This document shows, piece after piece, positions 35,517-43,254 of a stretch of DNA of 64,000 bases (positions within the stretch are counted from its first letter, which is position 1; each line of letters starts with the position of its first letter). The notes under the pieces were generated by a model, which saw only the letters and a list, made by a program, of their open reading frames with translations, was not told the DNA's origin and made no database searches. The translations under genes were made by a program, and so were the position numbers. This DNA comes from Bradyrhizobium sp. LHD-71. Its GTDB lineage: Bacteria; Pseudomonadota; Alphaproteobacteria; Rhizobiales; Xanthobacteraceae. The stretch lies in the NCBI RefSeq assembly GCF_031157255.1, contig NZ_JAVIFX010000009.1:176972-240971 (forward strand), written 5' to 3'.

Positions 35517-35540
35517 CGATATATTTAAATGTATATAACG
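35517..35540. promoter_or_regulatory. ModE box (molybdate operator) B
   Basis: CGATATAT-N7-TATATAACG, a near-perfect ModE box. It lies 15 bases before the TTG start of the unknown 126-aa gene, where a bound repressor would block initiation. Confidence 0.85.
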
Positions 35541-35555
35541 AAGCTGGAGGCGCCG

Positions 35556-35936
35556 TTGGCTGATATCCGTATTGAAGAGCTCACGGGATGTGAAGTGTCG
35601 GCAGACGGCTCCATCGTGCTGGGCTTCGCCGATGGCGACGGCAAGCAGGCAGCCGTTACCCTCGCGGTCGGACAGGCGGGAGCGTTGGCCATGACCCTGC
35701 CCAAGCTGATTGAGGAGGCGCTGCGCCGGCAATATCGCGACCACAGCCTGCGCTACACCTATCCACTGGCATCCTGGTCGCTCGAGCGGTCCACTGACCG
35801 CACCTCCGGCATCGTGACGCTCGCAACCCCGGACGGCTTTCGCGTGCGCTTTGCGATCGAACCGCGTCAGCAGAGCGAGCTTGGCGAAGCGCTGGCAAGC
35901 GGAGTCGAAGGCGAGCCCGCCGAGCTTGCCAACTAG
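35556..35936 (+). CDS. Unknown 126-aa protein under a ModE box
   Basis: Not recognised as a named family. TTG 35556 is the probable start because GGAGG ends five bases upstream; an ATG at 35529 lies inside the ModE box and would make the operator coding. The protein is soluble and acidic, opens L-A-D-I-R-I-E-E-L-T-G-C-E-V-S, and has a beta-rich second half (SGIVTLATPDGFRVRFAI). Its 5' end is duplicated at 32630, also behind a ModE box, which argues that the gene belongs to the molybdenum response. Convergent with modE, 25 bases apart. Confidence 0.75.
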   Translation: MADIRIEELTGCEVSADGSIVLGFADGDGKQAAVTLAVGQAGALAMTLPKLIEEALRRQYRDHSLRYTYPLASWSLERSTDRTSGIVTLATPDGFRVRFAIEPRQQSELGEALASGVEGEPAELAN

Positions 35937-35961
35937 CTCGTATTGGGAAGCCGGCTACGGC

Positions 35962-36327
35962 TCAGCCCTTGCGAGACGACTTCATGCCTGACTGCAACGA
36001 CACCAGATGCTTCTTCGCCGCGTCCGCCGCGGCCCGCTCGATATCGCGATAGCTTTGCACGAGCGAGAGGCCGAACGGCGTCAGCATCGCGCCGCCGCCG
36101 TGCTTGCCGCCCGTCTGGCGCTCCACGGCGGCCTGACCGCAGATGCGATTGATCTCGTCGACGAGATCCCAGGCGCGCTTGTAGGACATGTCCATGGCGC
36201 GGCTGGCGGCCGAGATCGAGCCCTGCTCCTTGATCTGCTCCAGCAGCTGGATCTTGCCGGGACCGATGCGCCGCTCCGCATCGAGATCAATGCGCAAGCT
36301 GAGAGACGGAAGTTTGGTCTTGGTCAT
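35962..36327 (-). CDS. modE: ModE-type molybdate-responsive regulator, DNA-binding domain only
   Basis: A 121-aa protein equal to the N-terminal winged helix of ModE: RIGPGKIQLLEQIKEQGSIS, then AASRAMDMSYKRAWDLVDEI and GGKHGGGAMLTPFG are diagnostic. E. coli ModE adds a di-Mop molybdate-binding region of about 140 residues; none is encoded here and the gene ends cleanly, so this is a naturally short form, not a fragment. It is the obvious ligand of the four ModE boxes within 4 kb. How it senses molybdate is open; the separate Mop protein at 32897 is one candidate. ModE proteins usually repress when molybdate is plentiful. Confidence 0.9.
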   Translation of the reverse strand: MTKTKLPSLSLRIDLDAERRIGPGKIQLLEQIKEQGSISAASRAMDMSYKRAWDLVDEINRICGQAAVERQTGGKHGGGAMLTPFGLSLVQSYRDIERAAADAAKKHLVSLQSGMKSSRKG

Positions 36328-36394
36328 CGTCGGGTTTCGATCGGCAAGGGTTCGTTGGACAGTAACCGCTTGCTGTGCGAAACAACAGCGCTGA

Positions 36395-37828
36395 TCAGGC
36401 GGTGCGGTGCGAAACGTTCTTCACCACCGTGTAGCACGCGAGGCCTTCGGTTCCGCCTTCGCGCCCGTAACCGCTTTCCTTGACGCCGCCGAACGGTGTT
36501 TCGGCGCTGGACGCCACGAAGTGGTTGATCGACAGGTTGCCAACCTCCACGTCGGCCGCGATCCGCTCGGCGTTCGCGGCAGAACGCGTGAACGCATAGG
36601 CGGCGAGCCCGTAAGGCAGTGCGTTCGCCTTGTCGATGGCTTCATCGAGCGTTCGAACGGGGTTGATCAGGGCCAGCGGCCCAAACGGCTCCTGCTGCAT
36701 GGCGCGCGCATCGTCGGGGACGTCCGCCAGCACCGTCAGCGGAAAGAAGTAGCCGCGGTTGCCGAGCCGGCTTCCGCCGGCCAGGACGCGCGCACCTTTG
36801 TTCTTCGCATTTGCAACCAGCGTTTCCATAGCTTCGAGCCGCCGCACGTTGGCGAGCGGTCCCATCTGGGTGGACGGGTCAAGCCCGTCGCCGACTTTGA
36901 TCGCTTTGGCCTTCTCGGCAAACGCCTCGGTGAAGCGCTTGTAGATATCTTGCTGCACGAAGAAACGCGTCGGCGAGACGCACACCTGCCCGGCATTGCG
37001 CGATTTGCCGACCACCGAGGTGGCGGCGGTTGCGACCGGGTCGACGTCGTCACACACGATCACGGGCCCGTGCCCGCCGAGCTCCATGATCGAAGGCTTC
37101 ATGTGGCGTCCGGTCATCTCCGCAAGCTGCTTGCCGACGGGGATTGAGCCGGTGAACGTCACGAGACGCACCACAGGCTTCGGGATCAGATAGCTCGAGA
37201 TCTCGGCCGGTTGCCCGAACACGAGGTTGAGCACGCCGGCCGGCAGTCCCGCATCGTGGAAGGCGCGAACGAGCTGAACGGCGCCCGCGGGAGTCTCCTC
37301 GGAGGCCTTCAGGATGATCGCACAGCCCGACGACAATGCGCCTGCCACCTTGCGCGCCGGCGAGCTCATCGGGAAATTCCAAGGCGAGAAGGCGGCAACC
37401 ACGCCGATCGGCTGACGCAGGACCGTATGGCGCATGCCGTCCTCGGCCGGAATGACGCGACCGTAGACGCGACGGCCTTCGTTGGCGTCCCACTCGATGA
37501 TTTCGCAGCCGCGGATGATTTCGAGACGAGCCTGGTCCAGCGGCTTGCCCTGCTCAAGTGTCATGGTCCTTGCCATGTCGTCGACCCGCTCGCGGATGAT
37601 CTGCGAGGCCTTCAGGATGACGCGCGTGCGCTCGGCAGGCGATGTATGGCGCCAGACGCGCAGGCCCTTTTCCGCGGCCTGCAGGGCGGCGTCGAGGTCC
37701 TGGGTCGTCGCGTGCGGAACGACACCGATCTCGGTCTCGTCGGCCGGATTGATCACCGGCTGCCCCGGCGCGCTCTTCCAGCGGCCGTCGATGTAGAGCT
37801 GAATTTCGGGATAGTGCGTCATCTGCAT
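36395..37828 (-). CDS. NAD(P)-dependent aldehyde dehydrogenase (succinate-semialdehyde dehydrogenase-like)
   Basis: A 477-aa ALDH-superfamily enzyme. Catalytic Glu249 (IMELGGHGP) and nucleophile Cys283 (NAGQVCVSP) are present, with the FSPWNFP and FTGSIPVGKQ cofactor motifs. The overall pattern is closest to GabD-type succinate- or glutarate-semialdehyde dehydrogenases. No metal is needed for this family. It follows the zinc-ribbon gene by 12 bases and GGAGA precedes ATG 37828. Both are transcribed from the promoter holding ModE box C, so expression should depend on molybdate. Confidence 0.92.
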   Translation of the reverse strand: MQMTHYPEIQLYIDGRWKSAPGQPVINPADETEIGVVPHATTQDLDAALQAAEKGLRVWRHTSPAERTRVILKASQIIRERVDDMARTMTLEQGKPLDQARLEIIRGCEIIEWDANEGRRVYGRVIPAEDGMRHTVLRQPIGVVAAFSPWNFPMSSPARKVAGALSSGCAIILKASEETPAGAVQLVRAFHDAGLPAGVLNLVFGQPAEISSYLIPKPVVRLVTFTGSIPVGKQLAEMTGRHMKPSIMELGGHGPVIVCDDVDPVATAATSVVGKSRNAGQVCVSPTRFFVQQDIYKRFTEAFAEKAKAIKVGDGLDPSTQMGPLANVRRLEAMETLVANAKNKGARVLAGGSRLGNRGYFFPLTVLADVPDDARAMQQEPFGPLALINPVRTLDEAIDKANALPYGLAAYAFTRSAANAERIAADVEVGNLSINHFVASSAETPFGGVKESGYGREGGTEGLACYTVVKNVSHRTA

Positions 37829-37840
37829 TTCTTGTCTCCG

Positions 37841-38053
37841 TCAGGCTCTGCGCCGGAATGCACCCTGCGCCGACATAATCCTTTCGTGCTCGCTTGCGAG
37901 CCGCGCCCAGCATTCGTCGCACACGAATTCGCGAGCTTCGGTTTCGACGCCTCGCGAATCGATCGACGGGGCGAGTACGTCGTCGTCCGGCGTGCGGGCG
38001 AGCGCGCCGTTGCAACTCGTACAGCGGTAAACCCTTGTGATGTCATCGCTCAT
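37841..38053 (-). CDS. Small zinc-ribbon protein
   Basis: A 70-aa protein with two C-x-x-C knuckles, RCTSCNG (residues 10-16) and CDECW (about 45-49), which should bind one zinc. No DNA-binding or enzymatic domain beyond that is visible. GGGAGA precedes ATG 38053. First gene of the transcript that continues into the aldehyde dehydrogenase, 58 bases from ModE box C. A regulatory or chaperone role is possible; function unknown. Confidence 0.8.
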   Translation of the reverse strand: MSDDITRVYRCTSCNGALARTPDDDVLAPSIDSRGVETEAREFVCDECWARLASEHERIMSAQGAFRRRA

Positions 38054-38110
38054 GGTCGTCTCCCGGTGTTTGCGGCGTTTCGCGCAGAGAAACGGCAGCG
38101 GCTAGCCTAG

Positions 38111-38134
38111 CGATATATTTTGGTGTATATAACG
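38111..38134. promoter_or_regulatory. ModE box (molybdate operator) C between divergent aldehyde dehydrogenase transcripts
   Basis: CGATATAT-N7-TATATAACG, identical to box B outside the spacer. It lies 58 bases before the zinc-ribbon/ALDH transcript on one side and 82 bases before the second ALDH on the other, so one operator can control both. Confidence 0.88.
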
Positions 38135-38215
38135 ATAGTGCGCAACAAGACGCAACAAGCTTTGACGCATGCCTAATGCGGCCTGCCGATGTGCTAACCC
38201 CGGAGAGACGCGACC

Positions 38216-39703
38216 ATGAACGCCCACGCTCCCATCAAGAATCCCGATAAGTTTTTCATCGACGGCAAATGGACCAAGCCGTCGAGCACGAAGAAGATCG
38301 ACGTGATCAACTCCGCCACCGAGGAGTTGTATGCGAGCGTCGCGGAGGCGCAGGAGGCCGACATCAACCGCGCGGTGGAGGCCGCGCGAAAAGCCTTCGA
38401 TCGCGGCCCGTGGCCGCGTATGTCGCACACCGAACGGGCAAAATACATTCGCGCCATCGGCGCCGAGCTCGCCGAGAAGGCCGAAGACGCCGCCGACATC
38501 TGGACGACCGAGTCCGGCCTGTTGCACAGCGTGGCGAAGTCGCGAACGACCACGATCAGCAGCGTCTACGATTACTACGCGGATCTCGCCGACACCTATC
38601 CATTCCAGGAGCGCCATACGCCGAAGGCCGGCGGCAACGTCGGGCTTCTGGTGCGCGAGCCGGTCGGCGTCGTCGCTGCCATCATTCCGTGGAACGGCCC
38701 TCCCGGCCTGATCGCGCACAAGTGCGCGCCGGCGTTGCTCGCCGGCTGCACGATCATCGTCAAAGCATCGCCGGAGGCGCCCGGCGCGGCCTACCTGATC
38801 GCGGAGGCTTGCGAAAAAGTCGGCCTGCCACCCGGCGTGTTGAACATCCTCACCGCCGAGCGTGAGGTGTCAGAGATGCTGGTGCGGCACCCCGGCGTCG
38901 ACAAGGTGACGTTCACGGGTTCGACCGCTGCGGGTCGCAAGATCGCTTCGATCTGCGGCGATCGCATCGCCCGCTGCACGCTGGAGCTCGGCGGCAAGTC
39001 GGCGGCGGTGATCCTCGACGACTACGACATCGGCACGGCGGCCAAGACAATCGCCGGGCGCGCAACATACCTTACGGGCCAGGTCTGCTCGTCGCTCACG
39101 CGCATCATCGTGACACGCAGCCGGCATGACGAGCTTGTCGACGCGCTCAGTGCCAACTTCGAAAAGGTCAAGGTCGGCGATCCGTTCGATCCGGCCTGCG
39201 AGATGGGTCCGCTGGCGATGCGGCGGCAGCGCGACCGCGTCGAAGGCTATATCGAGAAGGGCAAGTCGGAAGGCGCCAAGCTTGCGACCGGCGGCGGGCG
39301 TCCGGCGCATCTCAATCGCGGCTTCTTCGTTGAGCCGACCGTGTTCGGCAACGTCGACAACCACTCGACCATCGCGCGCGAGGAGATCTTCGGCCCGGTG
39401 TTGTCGGTGATTCCGGCGGCGAACGAGGCGAAAGCGGTGGAGATTGCCAACGACACGATCTACGGTCTGAATGCCTCGGTGTTCACCAACGACGTCGAGC
39501 GCGCCTACGCAACCGCGCGCGAGCTGCGATCGGGCACAGTCGGACACAACTCGTTCCGCACCGACTTCAGCATCGCCTTCGGTGGCTTCAAGCAATCCGG
39601 CATCGGCCGCGAGGGCGGCACGGAAGGGCTGCTGCCGTTCCTGGAGACCAAGACACTGATCCTCGACGAGATGCCAAAGTCGGCCGGTAGGGTCGTCGGC
39701 TAG
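38216..39703 (+). CDS. NAD(P)-dependent aldehyde dehydrogenase
   Basis: A 495-aa ALDH. Catalytic Glu257 (TLELGGKSA) and Cys291 (TGQVCSSLTR) are present, with IIPWNGP and FTGSTAAGRK. The pattern is that of broad-range aldehyde (betaine/aromatic/alkanal) dehydrogenases, and it is only distantly related to its divergent neighbour. It is read from the promoter with ModE box C. Since it needs no molybdenum, it could replace a Mo-dependent aldehyde oxidase when the metal is scarce; this is inference from the operator. Confidence 0.92.
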   Translation: MNAHAPIKNPDKFFIDGKWTKPSSTKKIDVINSATEELYASVAEAQEADINRAVEAARKAFDRGPWPRMSHTERAKYIRAIGAELAEKAEDAADIWTTESGLLHSVAKSRTTTISSVYDYYADLADTYPFQERHTPKAGGNVGLLVREPVGVVAAIIPWNGPPGLIAHKCAPALLAGCTIIVKASPEAPGAAYLIAEACEKVGLPPGVLNILTAEREVSEMLVRHPGVDKVTFTGSTAAGRKIASICGDRIARCTLELGGKSAAVILDDYDIGTAAKTIAGRATYLTGQVCSSLTRIIVTRSRHDELVDALSANFEKVKVGDPFDPACEMGPLAMRRQRDRVEGYIEKGKSEGAKLATGGGRPAHLNRGFFVEPTVFGNVDNHSTIAREEIFGPVLSVIPAANEAKAVEIANDTIYGLNASVFTNDVERAYATARELRSGTVGHNSFRTDFSIAFGGFKQSGIGREGGTEGLLPFLETKTLILDEMPKSAGRVVG

Positions 39704-39788
39704 AGCGATGGCGAGGCGAAGGTGTCCTGCTGGCGCGCCTTCGCCTTCCCGATACAAACTCGTGATGGAATACCGGAAGGTCTTCAGA

Positions 39789-40610
39789 ATGAAGGTGATG
39801 TGCTTTGCACTTGCCGCGGCGGCGTCGGTGCTTCTCGGCAGTACACAGGCCCGCTGTGAAGAATTGATCGTATATGGCGCGGGCAGTTTGCGCGCAGCGA
39901 TGACGGCGATCATCACCGACTTCAGCAAGCAAAGCGGGGTCTCGATCCGAACGAATTTTGGTCCATCCGGCTTGATGCGCGAAAAGATCGAAGGCGGTGA
40001 CAACGTCGATGTCTTCACCTCTGCGGATATGGGACATCCGACGAAGCTTCAGAAGGACGGTCGTGCCGGGAACGTCATCATGTTCACACGCAATCGCCTT
40101 TGCGCTTTCGCCACACCCGACGCGGGACTCACGACGTCCAACTTCGCGACACGTCTTGCCGACCCGGCCGTCAGACTCGGGACATCGACCCCGGCGGCCG
40201 ATCCGTCAGGCGATTATACGTGGGAGATGTTTCGGCTGATCGACAAGGTGCAACCAGGTGCCTTTGCCGTGCTGGATGCAAAAGCAAAGAAGGTGGTAGG
40301 CGGATCAGCAGAGGCCAATCCATCTGATCCCGACCCGATTGGATCGGCATTCAAGCGCGGCGATATCAACGTCATGATCGCCTACTGCAGCGGCACAGCG
40401 GAGCGGCGGCGCGTGTTGCCGGACGTGCAGGTCATCCAGGTGCCGGCCGCCATTGCGGTTGGACCGGAGTATGGACTTGCGATACTGAACCCCGCCAAAC
40501 TTGCTGCGGCGCGGCTCGTCTTCGCGATTCTCTCGCCAGAGGGGCAAGCTACGCTGGCGCGCTTCGGCTTCGATCCGGTGGCATTGCCCAAGGGAGCGCC
40601 GGCCAGGTGA
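39789..40610 (+). CDS. ModA-like ABC substrate-binding protein (molybdate/tungstate type), second copy
   Basis: A 273-aa exported receptor. The signal peptide MKVMCFALAAAASVLLG ends near TQARCEE; the mature chain has LIVYGAGSLRAAMTAI and NFGPSGLMREKIEGGDNVDVF, a ModA/WtpA-type oxyanion-binding pattern, though with GAGS where ModA has A-A-A-S. GGAAGG eight bases before ATG 39789 supports the start. It lies 85 bases after the second aldehyde dehydrogenase and is probably cotranscribed from ModE box C. Again no permease or ATPase accompanies it. Confidence 0.82.
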   Translation: MKVMCFALAAAASVLLGSTQARCEELIVYGAGSLRAAMTAIITDFSKQSGVSIRTNFGPSGLMREKIEGGDNVDVFTSADMGHPTKLQKDGRAGNVIMFTRNRLCAFATPDAGLTTSNFATRLADPAVRLGTSTPAADPSGDYTWEMFRLIDKVQPGAFAVLDAKAKKVVGGSAEANPSDPDPIGSAFKRGDINVMIAYCSGTAERRRVLPDVQVIQVPAAIAVGPEYGLAILNPAKLAAARLVFAILSPEGQATLARFGFDPVALPKGAPAR

Positions 40611-40696
40611 CCGAAACCGATGGCGAACTCGCGGCCGTTGACGCATCGCGTCGGGCAAGAAAGGCCGAAACGGATCCGGAAACGCCGCTGTCAAGG

Positions 40697-41455
40697 TCAA
40701 CACTTCCATTGGAAGCCGTCGACGACGAAATGCTGGCCGGTGATGAACATGTGTGCGTCGGTGGCGAGATAACTGACGATGCTTGCCACGTCCTCCGGCG
40801 TACCCACCCGCCCCAGGGCGATGCCGGAGACGAGATCCTCCTCGCGCCGGCTGATCATGTCGCGCAGCAACTCGGTCGCGATGATTCCCGGGCAGACGGC
40901 ATTGACCGCCACCTTGGGACCGAGCTCCTTGGCGAGTGAGCGCGTCAGGCCGAGAATGCCGGCCTTGGCCGCCGCATAGGCGTGCTTGCTCACCGCGCTG
41001 GTGACGCCGCCCGACAGCGCGTTCAGCGACGAGATCGAGACGATGCGCCCGCCCTCTGCCTGGTTCAGGAAGACAGGCGCGGCAGCGTGGATGTAGTTGA
41101 AGCAGCTCTTCAGGTTGACGGCGATGGCACGGTCGAACTCCTCCTCGCTGATCTCGATGATCGGCTTCGGACTAGGCGCGCCGGCATTGTTGACCAGGAC
41201 GTCGAGCCGCCCGCGGTCGGAGACGACCGCGTCGACGATCTCGTGTGCGCGCGTGAAGCTGCTCACGTCCGCCTGGAACGTCAGCGCCCGGACGCCGAGC
41301 CTGCGGATGTCGTCGGCCGTCTTTGTCATTTCCGGCGCGAGAAGGTCGACGAGCGCGATGTCGAATCCCTTCCCGGCTAGCGTGAGAGCGCAGGCGCGAC
41401 CGATACCGCGTCCCGCGCCTGTTACCAGGGCAACCTTGGTCACCGCCCCGGCCAC
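40697..41455 (-). CDS. Short-chain dehydrogenase/reductase (SDR)
   Basis: A 252-aa classical SDR. It has the cofactor motif TGAGRGIGRA, NNAGAP, the catalytic SISSLNA serine and Y-A-A-A-K (Tyr about 159), and a C-terminal SDR tail ending in GQHFVVDGFQWKC. It is the last gene of the operon, and its GTG start immediately follows the deacetylase-fold gene stop. It oxidises or reduces a hydroxy/keto group in the pathway; substrate unknown. Confidence 0.92.
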   Translation of the reverse strand: MAGAVTKVALVTGAGRGIGRACALTLAGKGFDIALVDLLAPEMTKTADDIRRLGVRALTFQADVSSFTRAHEIVDAVVSDRGRLDVLVNNAGAPSPKPIIEISEEEFDRAIAVNLKSCFNYIHAAAPVFLNQAEGGRIVSISSLNALSGGVTSAVSKHAYAAAKAGILGLTRSLAKELGPKVAVNAVCPGIIATELLRDMISRREEDLVSGIALGRVGTPEDVASIVSYLATDAHMFITGQHFVVDGFQWKC

Positions 41456-42358
41456 TCAGTCGGCTGCGTTGTCGCGGGCGAAGCGCGCGACGTCGGCATG
41501 TGTGGCGAACCAGACGTCGCCCTTGGCCTTGGCGAGGCGGATCAACTCTTCGATGATCCAGATGCGCGAGCGGTAGCCAATGATGTGCGGATGGCAGGTA
41601 AGCTGGAAGATGCCACCCTCCTCATAGGCTGCCTCGAACTCGCGGCGGAAAATGTCGAAGACGCTCTCCGGCGGCGTGTAAGGCCGCAGGTTCTGGAAGC
41701 GCATCATCATGAAATAGGGCGCGTCGTCGCGGATCCACTCGACCGGCAGCTCGATGACCCCAGTCGATTCACCGTCGAGCAACAGCTCGTAGCAGTCGAC
41801 ATCGGCCATGAGCGAGGAATCGTAGAGAAGGCCTATCTCCTTGGTAATGCGCAGCGTGTGCGGCGAGAAGTCCCACGAGGCCGTGCGCGCGCCGACGGGC
41901 CTGACGCCGGTGGTTTTCTCGAGCACGTCGGACGCGCGCACCATCAGGTCTTTCTCAGCGTCGTAGGGGAGTACGGAGTTGAGCTCGTGGATCCAGGAAT
42001 GGATGCCGATCTCATGGCCTTCCGCGATCACCCGGCGCTGCTCGTCGGGATAGATCAGCGCCACCACAGCGGGGACATAGAAGGTCGCCGGCACGCTGTG
42101 CCTTGCGAGCAGCTTGAGGATGCTCGGCACGCCGACGCGGTTGCCGTATTGACCCCAGGCCATGCGGCCGATGGACTTGCCGCCGTCGCGCAGTTCGTTG
42201 GTCTCGTGATCGGAATCGAAGGAGAGCGCGAAGGCGCAACGTGTCCCGTCCTTCCACGTCTTGGGCTTGTATGTGCGGCCGGCGCGGACCTGTTTGACGA
42301 GGCCGCGCCAGTGCTCCTCCGGCCACTGCCAGGGTTCCATCTTGGAGATATCGGTCAT
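41456..42358 (-). CDS. Polysaccharide-deacetylase-fold hydrolase, imidase/PgdA (PuuE-like) type
   Basis: A 300-aa NodB-fold protein. The metal site is visible as Asp48/Asp50 (SFDSDHE) with His120 and His124 (HSWIHE), plus LPVEWIRDDAP and a late TCHPHI. This is the cytoplasmic HpPgdA/allantoinase-PuuE/cyclic-imide-hydrolase branch, which has no signal peptide and often acts on cyclic amides rather than glycans. AGGAGA precedes ATG 42358; the frame upstream overlaps the neighbouring SDR. With a transporter and two dehydrogenases it probably opens a small cyclic imide or amide, which is inference. Confidence 0.83.
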   Translation of the reverse strand: MTDISKMEPWQWPEEHWRGLVKQVRAGRTYKPKTWKDGTRCAFALSFDSDHETNELRDGGKSIGRMAWGQYGNRVGVPSILKLLARHSVPATFYVPAVVALIYPDEQRRVIAEGHEIGIHSWIHELNSVLPYDAEKDLMVRASDVLEKTTGVRPVGARTASWDFSPHTLRITKEIGLLYDSSLMADVDCYELLLDGESTGVIELPVEWIRDDAPYFMMMRFQNLRPYTPPESVFDIFRREFEAAYEEGGIFQLTCHPHIIGYRSRIWIIEELIRLAKAKGDVWFATHADVARFARDNAAD

Positions 42359-42398
42359 GGTCTGTCTCCTGTCTTGGCTGGAGGATGGGCGGGCCGTC

Positions 42399-43157
42399 TC
42401 ACACGAGCGGGCTGCCGGTAACGGCAAGCGTCTGGCCGGTGATCCACGAGGCCCGGTCGGAGGCGAGGAAAGTCACCGCGTCGGCGATGTCCTTCGGCTC
42501 GCCCATGCGGCGCATGGCGATGTTCCGGACGAACGTCTCCCGGAATTCCGGCGTCCAGCTCTGCCACTGCCGCTCATAGTCCGGGCTCGTGGCCATGAAG
42601 CCGGGGGCGACCGAGTTCACCGTGATGCCGAAGGGGCCGAGCTCCTGAGCGAGCTGCTTCACCAGGCCGATCTGCCCGTGCTTGGAGGCAGCATAGCTCT
42701 GGATGCCGGTGAGGCTGGTTGCAAGACCCGCGCGGCTGGAAATCGTGATGATGCGGCCGCTGCCTTTCGCCTTCATGGCGGGGGCGACGGCCTTGGCGAA
42801 GAGGAAGGCCCCCTTCAGGTTGGCCTCGACGATGGCGTCGAAGTCCTCGGCACTGATTTCCTCCAGAGGCCGGGGCTTCTGGCCGCGCACGCCGCCCGCC
42901 ACGTAGACGAGGATGTCCGGCGTCCCGGCGGCCCTGACGATCTCGGCGATGGCGGTTTCGTCGCTCACATCGACCTTCGCAGCGGCGATCTTGCCGCCGC
43001 CCTCGACGGGGCCGGCAATCGCCTCCAACTCCTCGATGAGAAGATCGCAGGCGACGACGCTCGCGCCGTCCGAAGCCAGCGAACGGGCGATGGCTCGGCC
43101 GATCCCCCGCGCTGCGCCGGCAACGATGGCGGTCCGTCCGTCAAACCGGATCAGCAT
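42399..43157 (-). CDS. Short-chain dehydrogenase/reductase (SDR)
   Basis: A 252-aa SDR with cofactor motif AGAARGIGRA, VAGG in place of the usual NNAG, catalytic serine in TISSRAG and Y-A-A-S-K (Tyr about 157). It shares length and layout with the SDR two genes downstream but differs clearly in sequence, so the operon has two different dehydrogenase steps. It begins 98 bases after the transporter gene. Confidence 0.92.
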   Translation of the reverse strand: MLIRFDGRTAIVAGAARGIGRAIARSLASDGASVVACDLLIEELEAIAGPVEGGGKIAAAKVDVSDETAIAEIVRAAGTPDILVYVAGGVRGQKPRPLEEISAEDFDAIVEANLKGAFLFAKAVAPAMKAKGSGRIITISSRAGLATSLTGIQSYAASKHGQIGLVKQLAQELGPFGITVNSVAPGFMATSPDYERQWQSWTPEFRETFVRNIAMRRMGEPKDIADAVTFLASDRASWITGQTLAVTGSPLV

Positions 43158-43254
43158 GGTCGAACTCCTGTGTTCGCGACGCTCCGGAGATCAGCGCATC
43201 CCCGCGACGCCGCGGGTCTTCGTGGCTCCGCTGGCGAGACCGCACGCCTTGCAG

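Noticed and set aside
35529..35555. ATG 35529 as the start of the unknown 126-aa protein
   Set aside because: It lies within the ModE box and has no ribosome site, whereas TTG 35556 has GGAGG five bases upstream and the partial copy at 32630 starts at the same codon.
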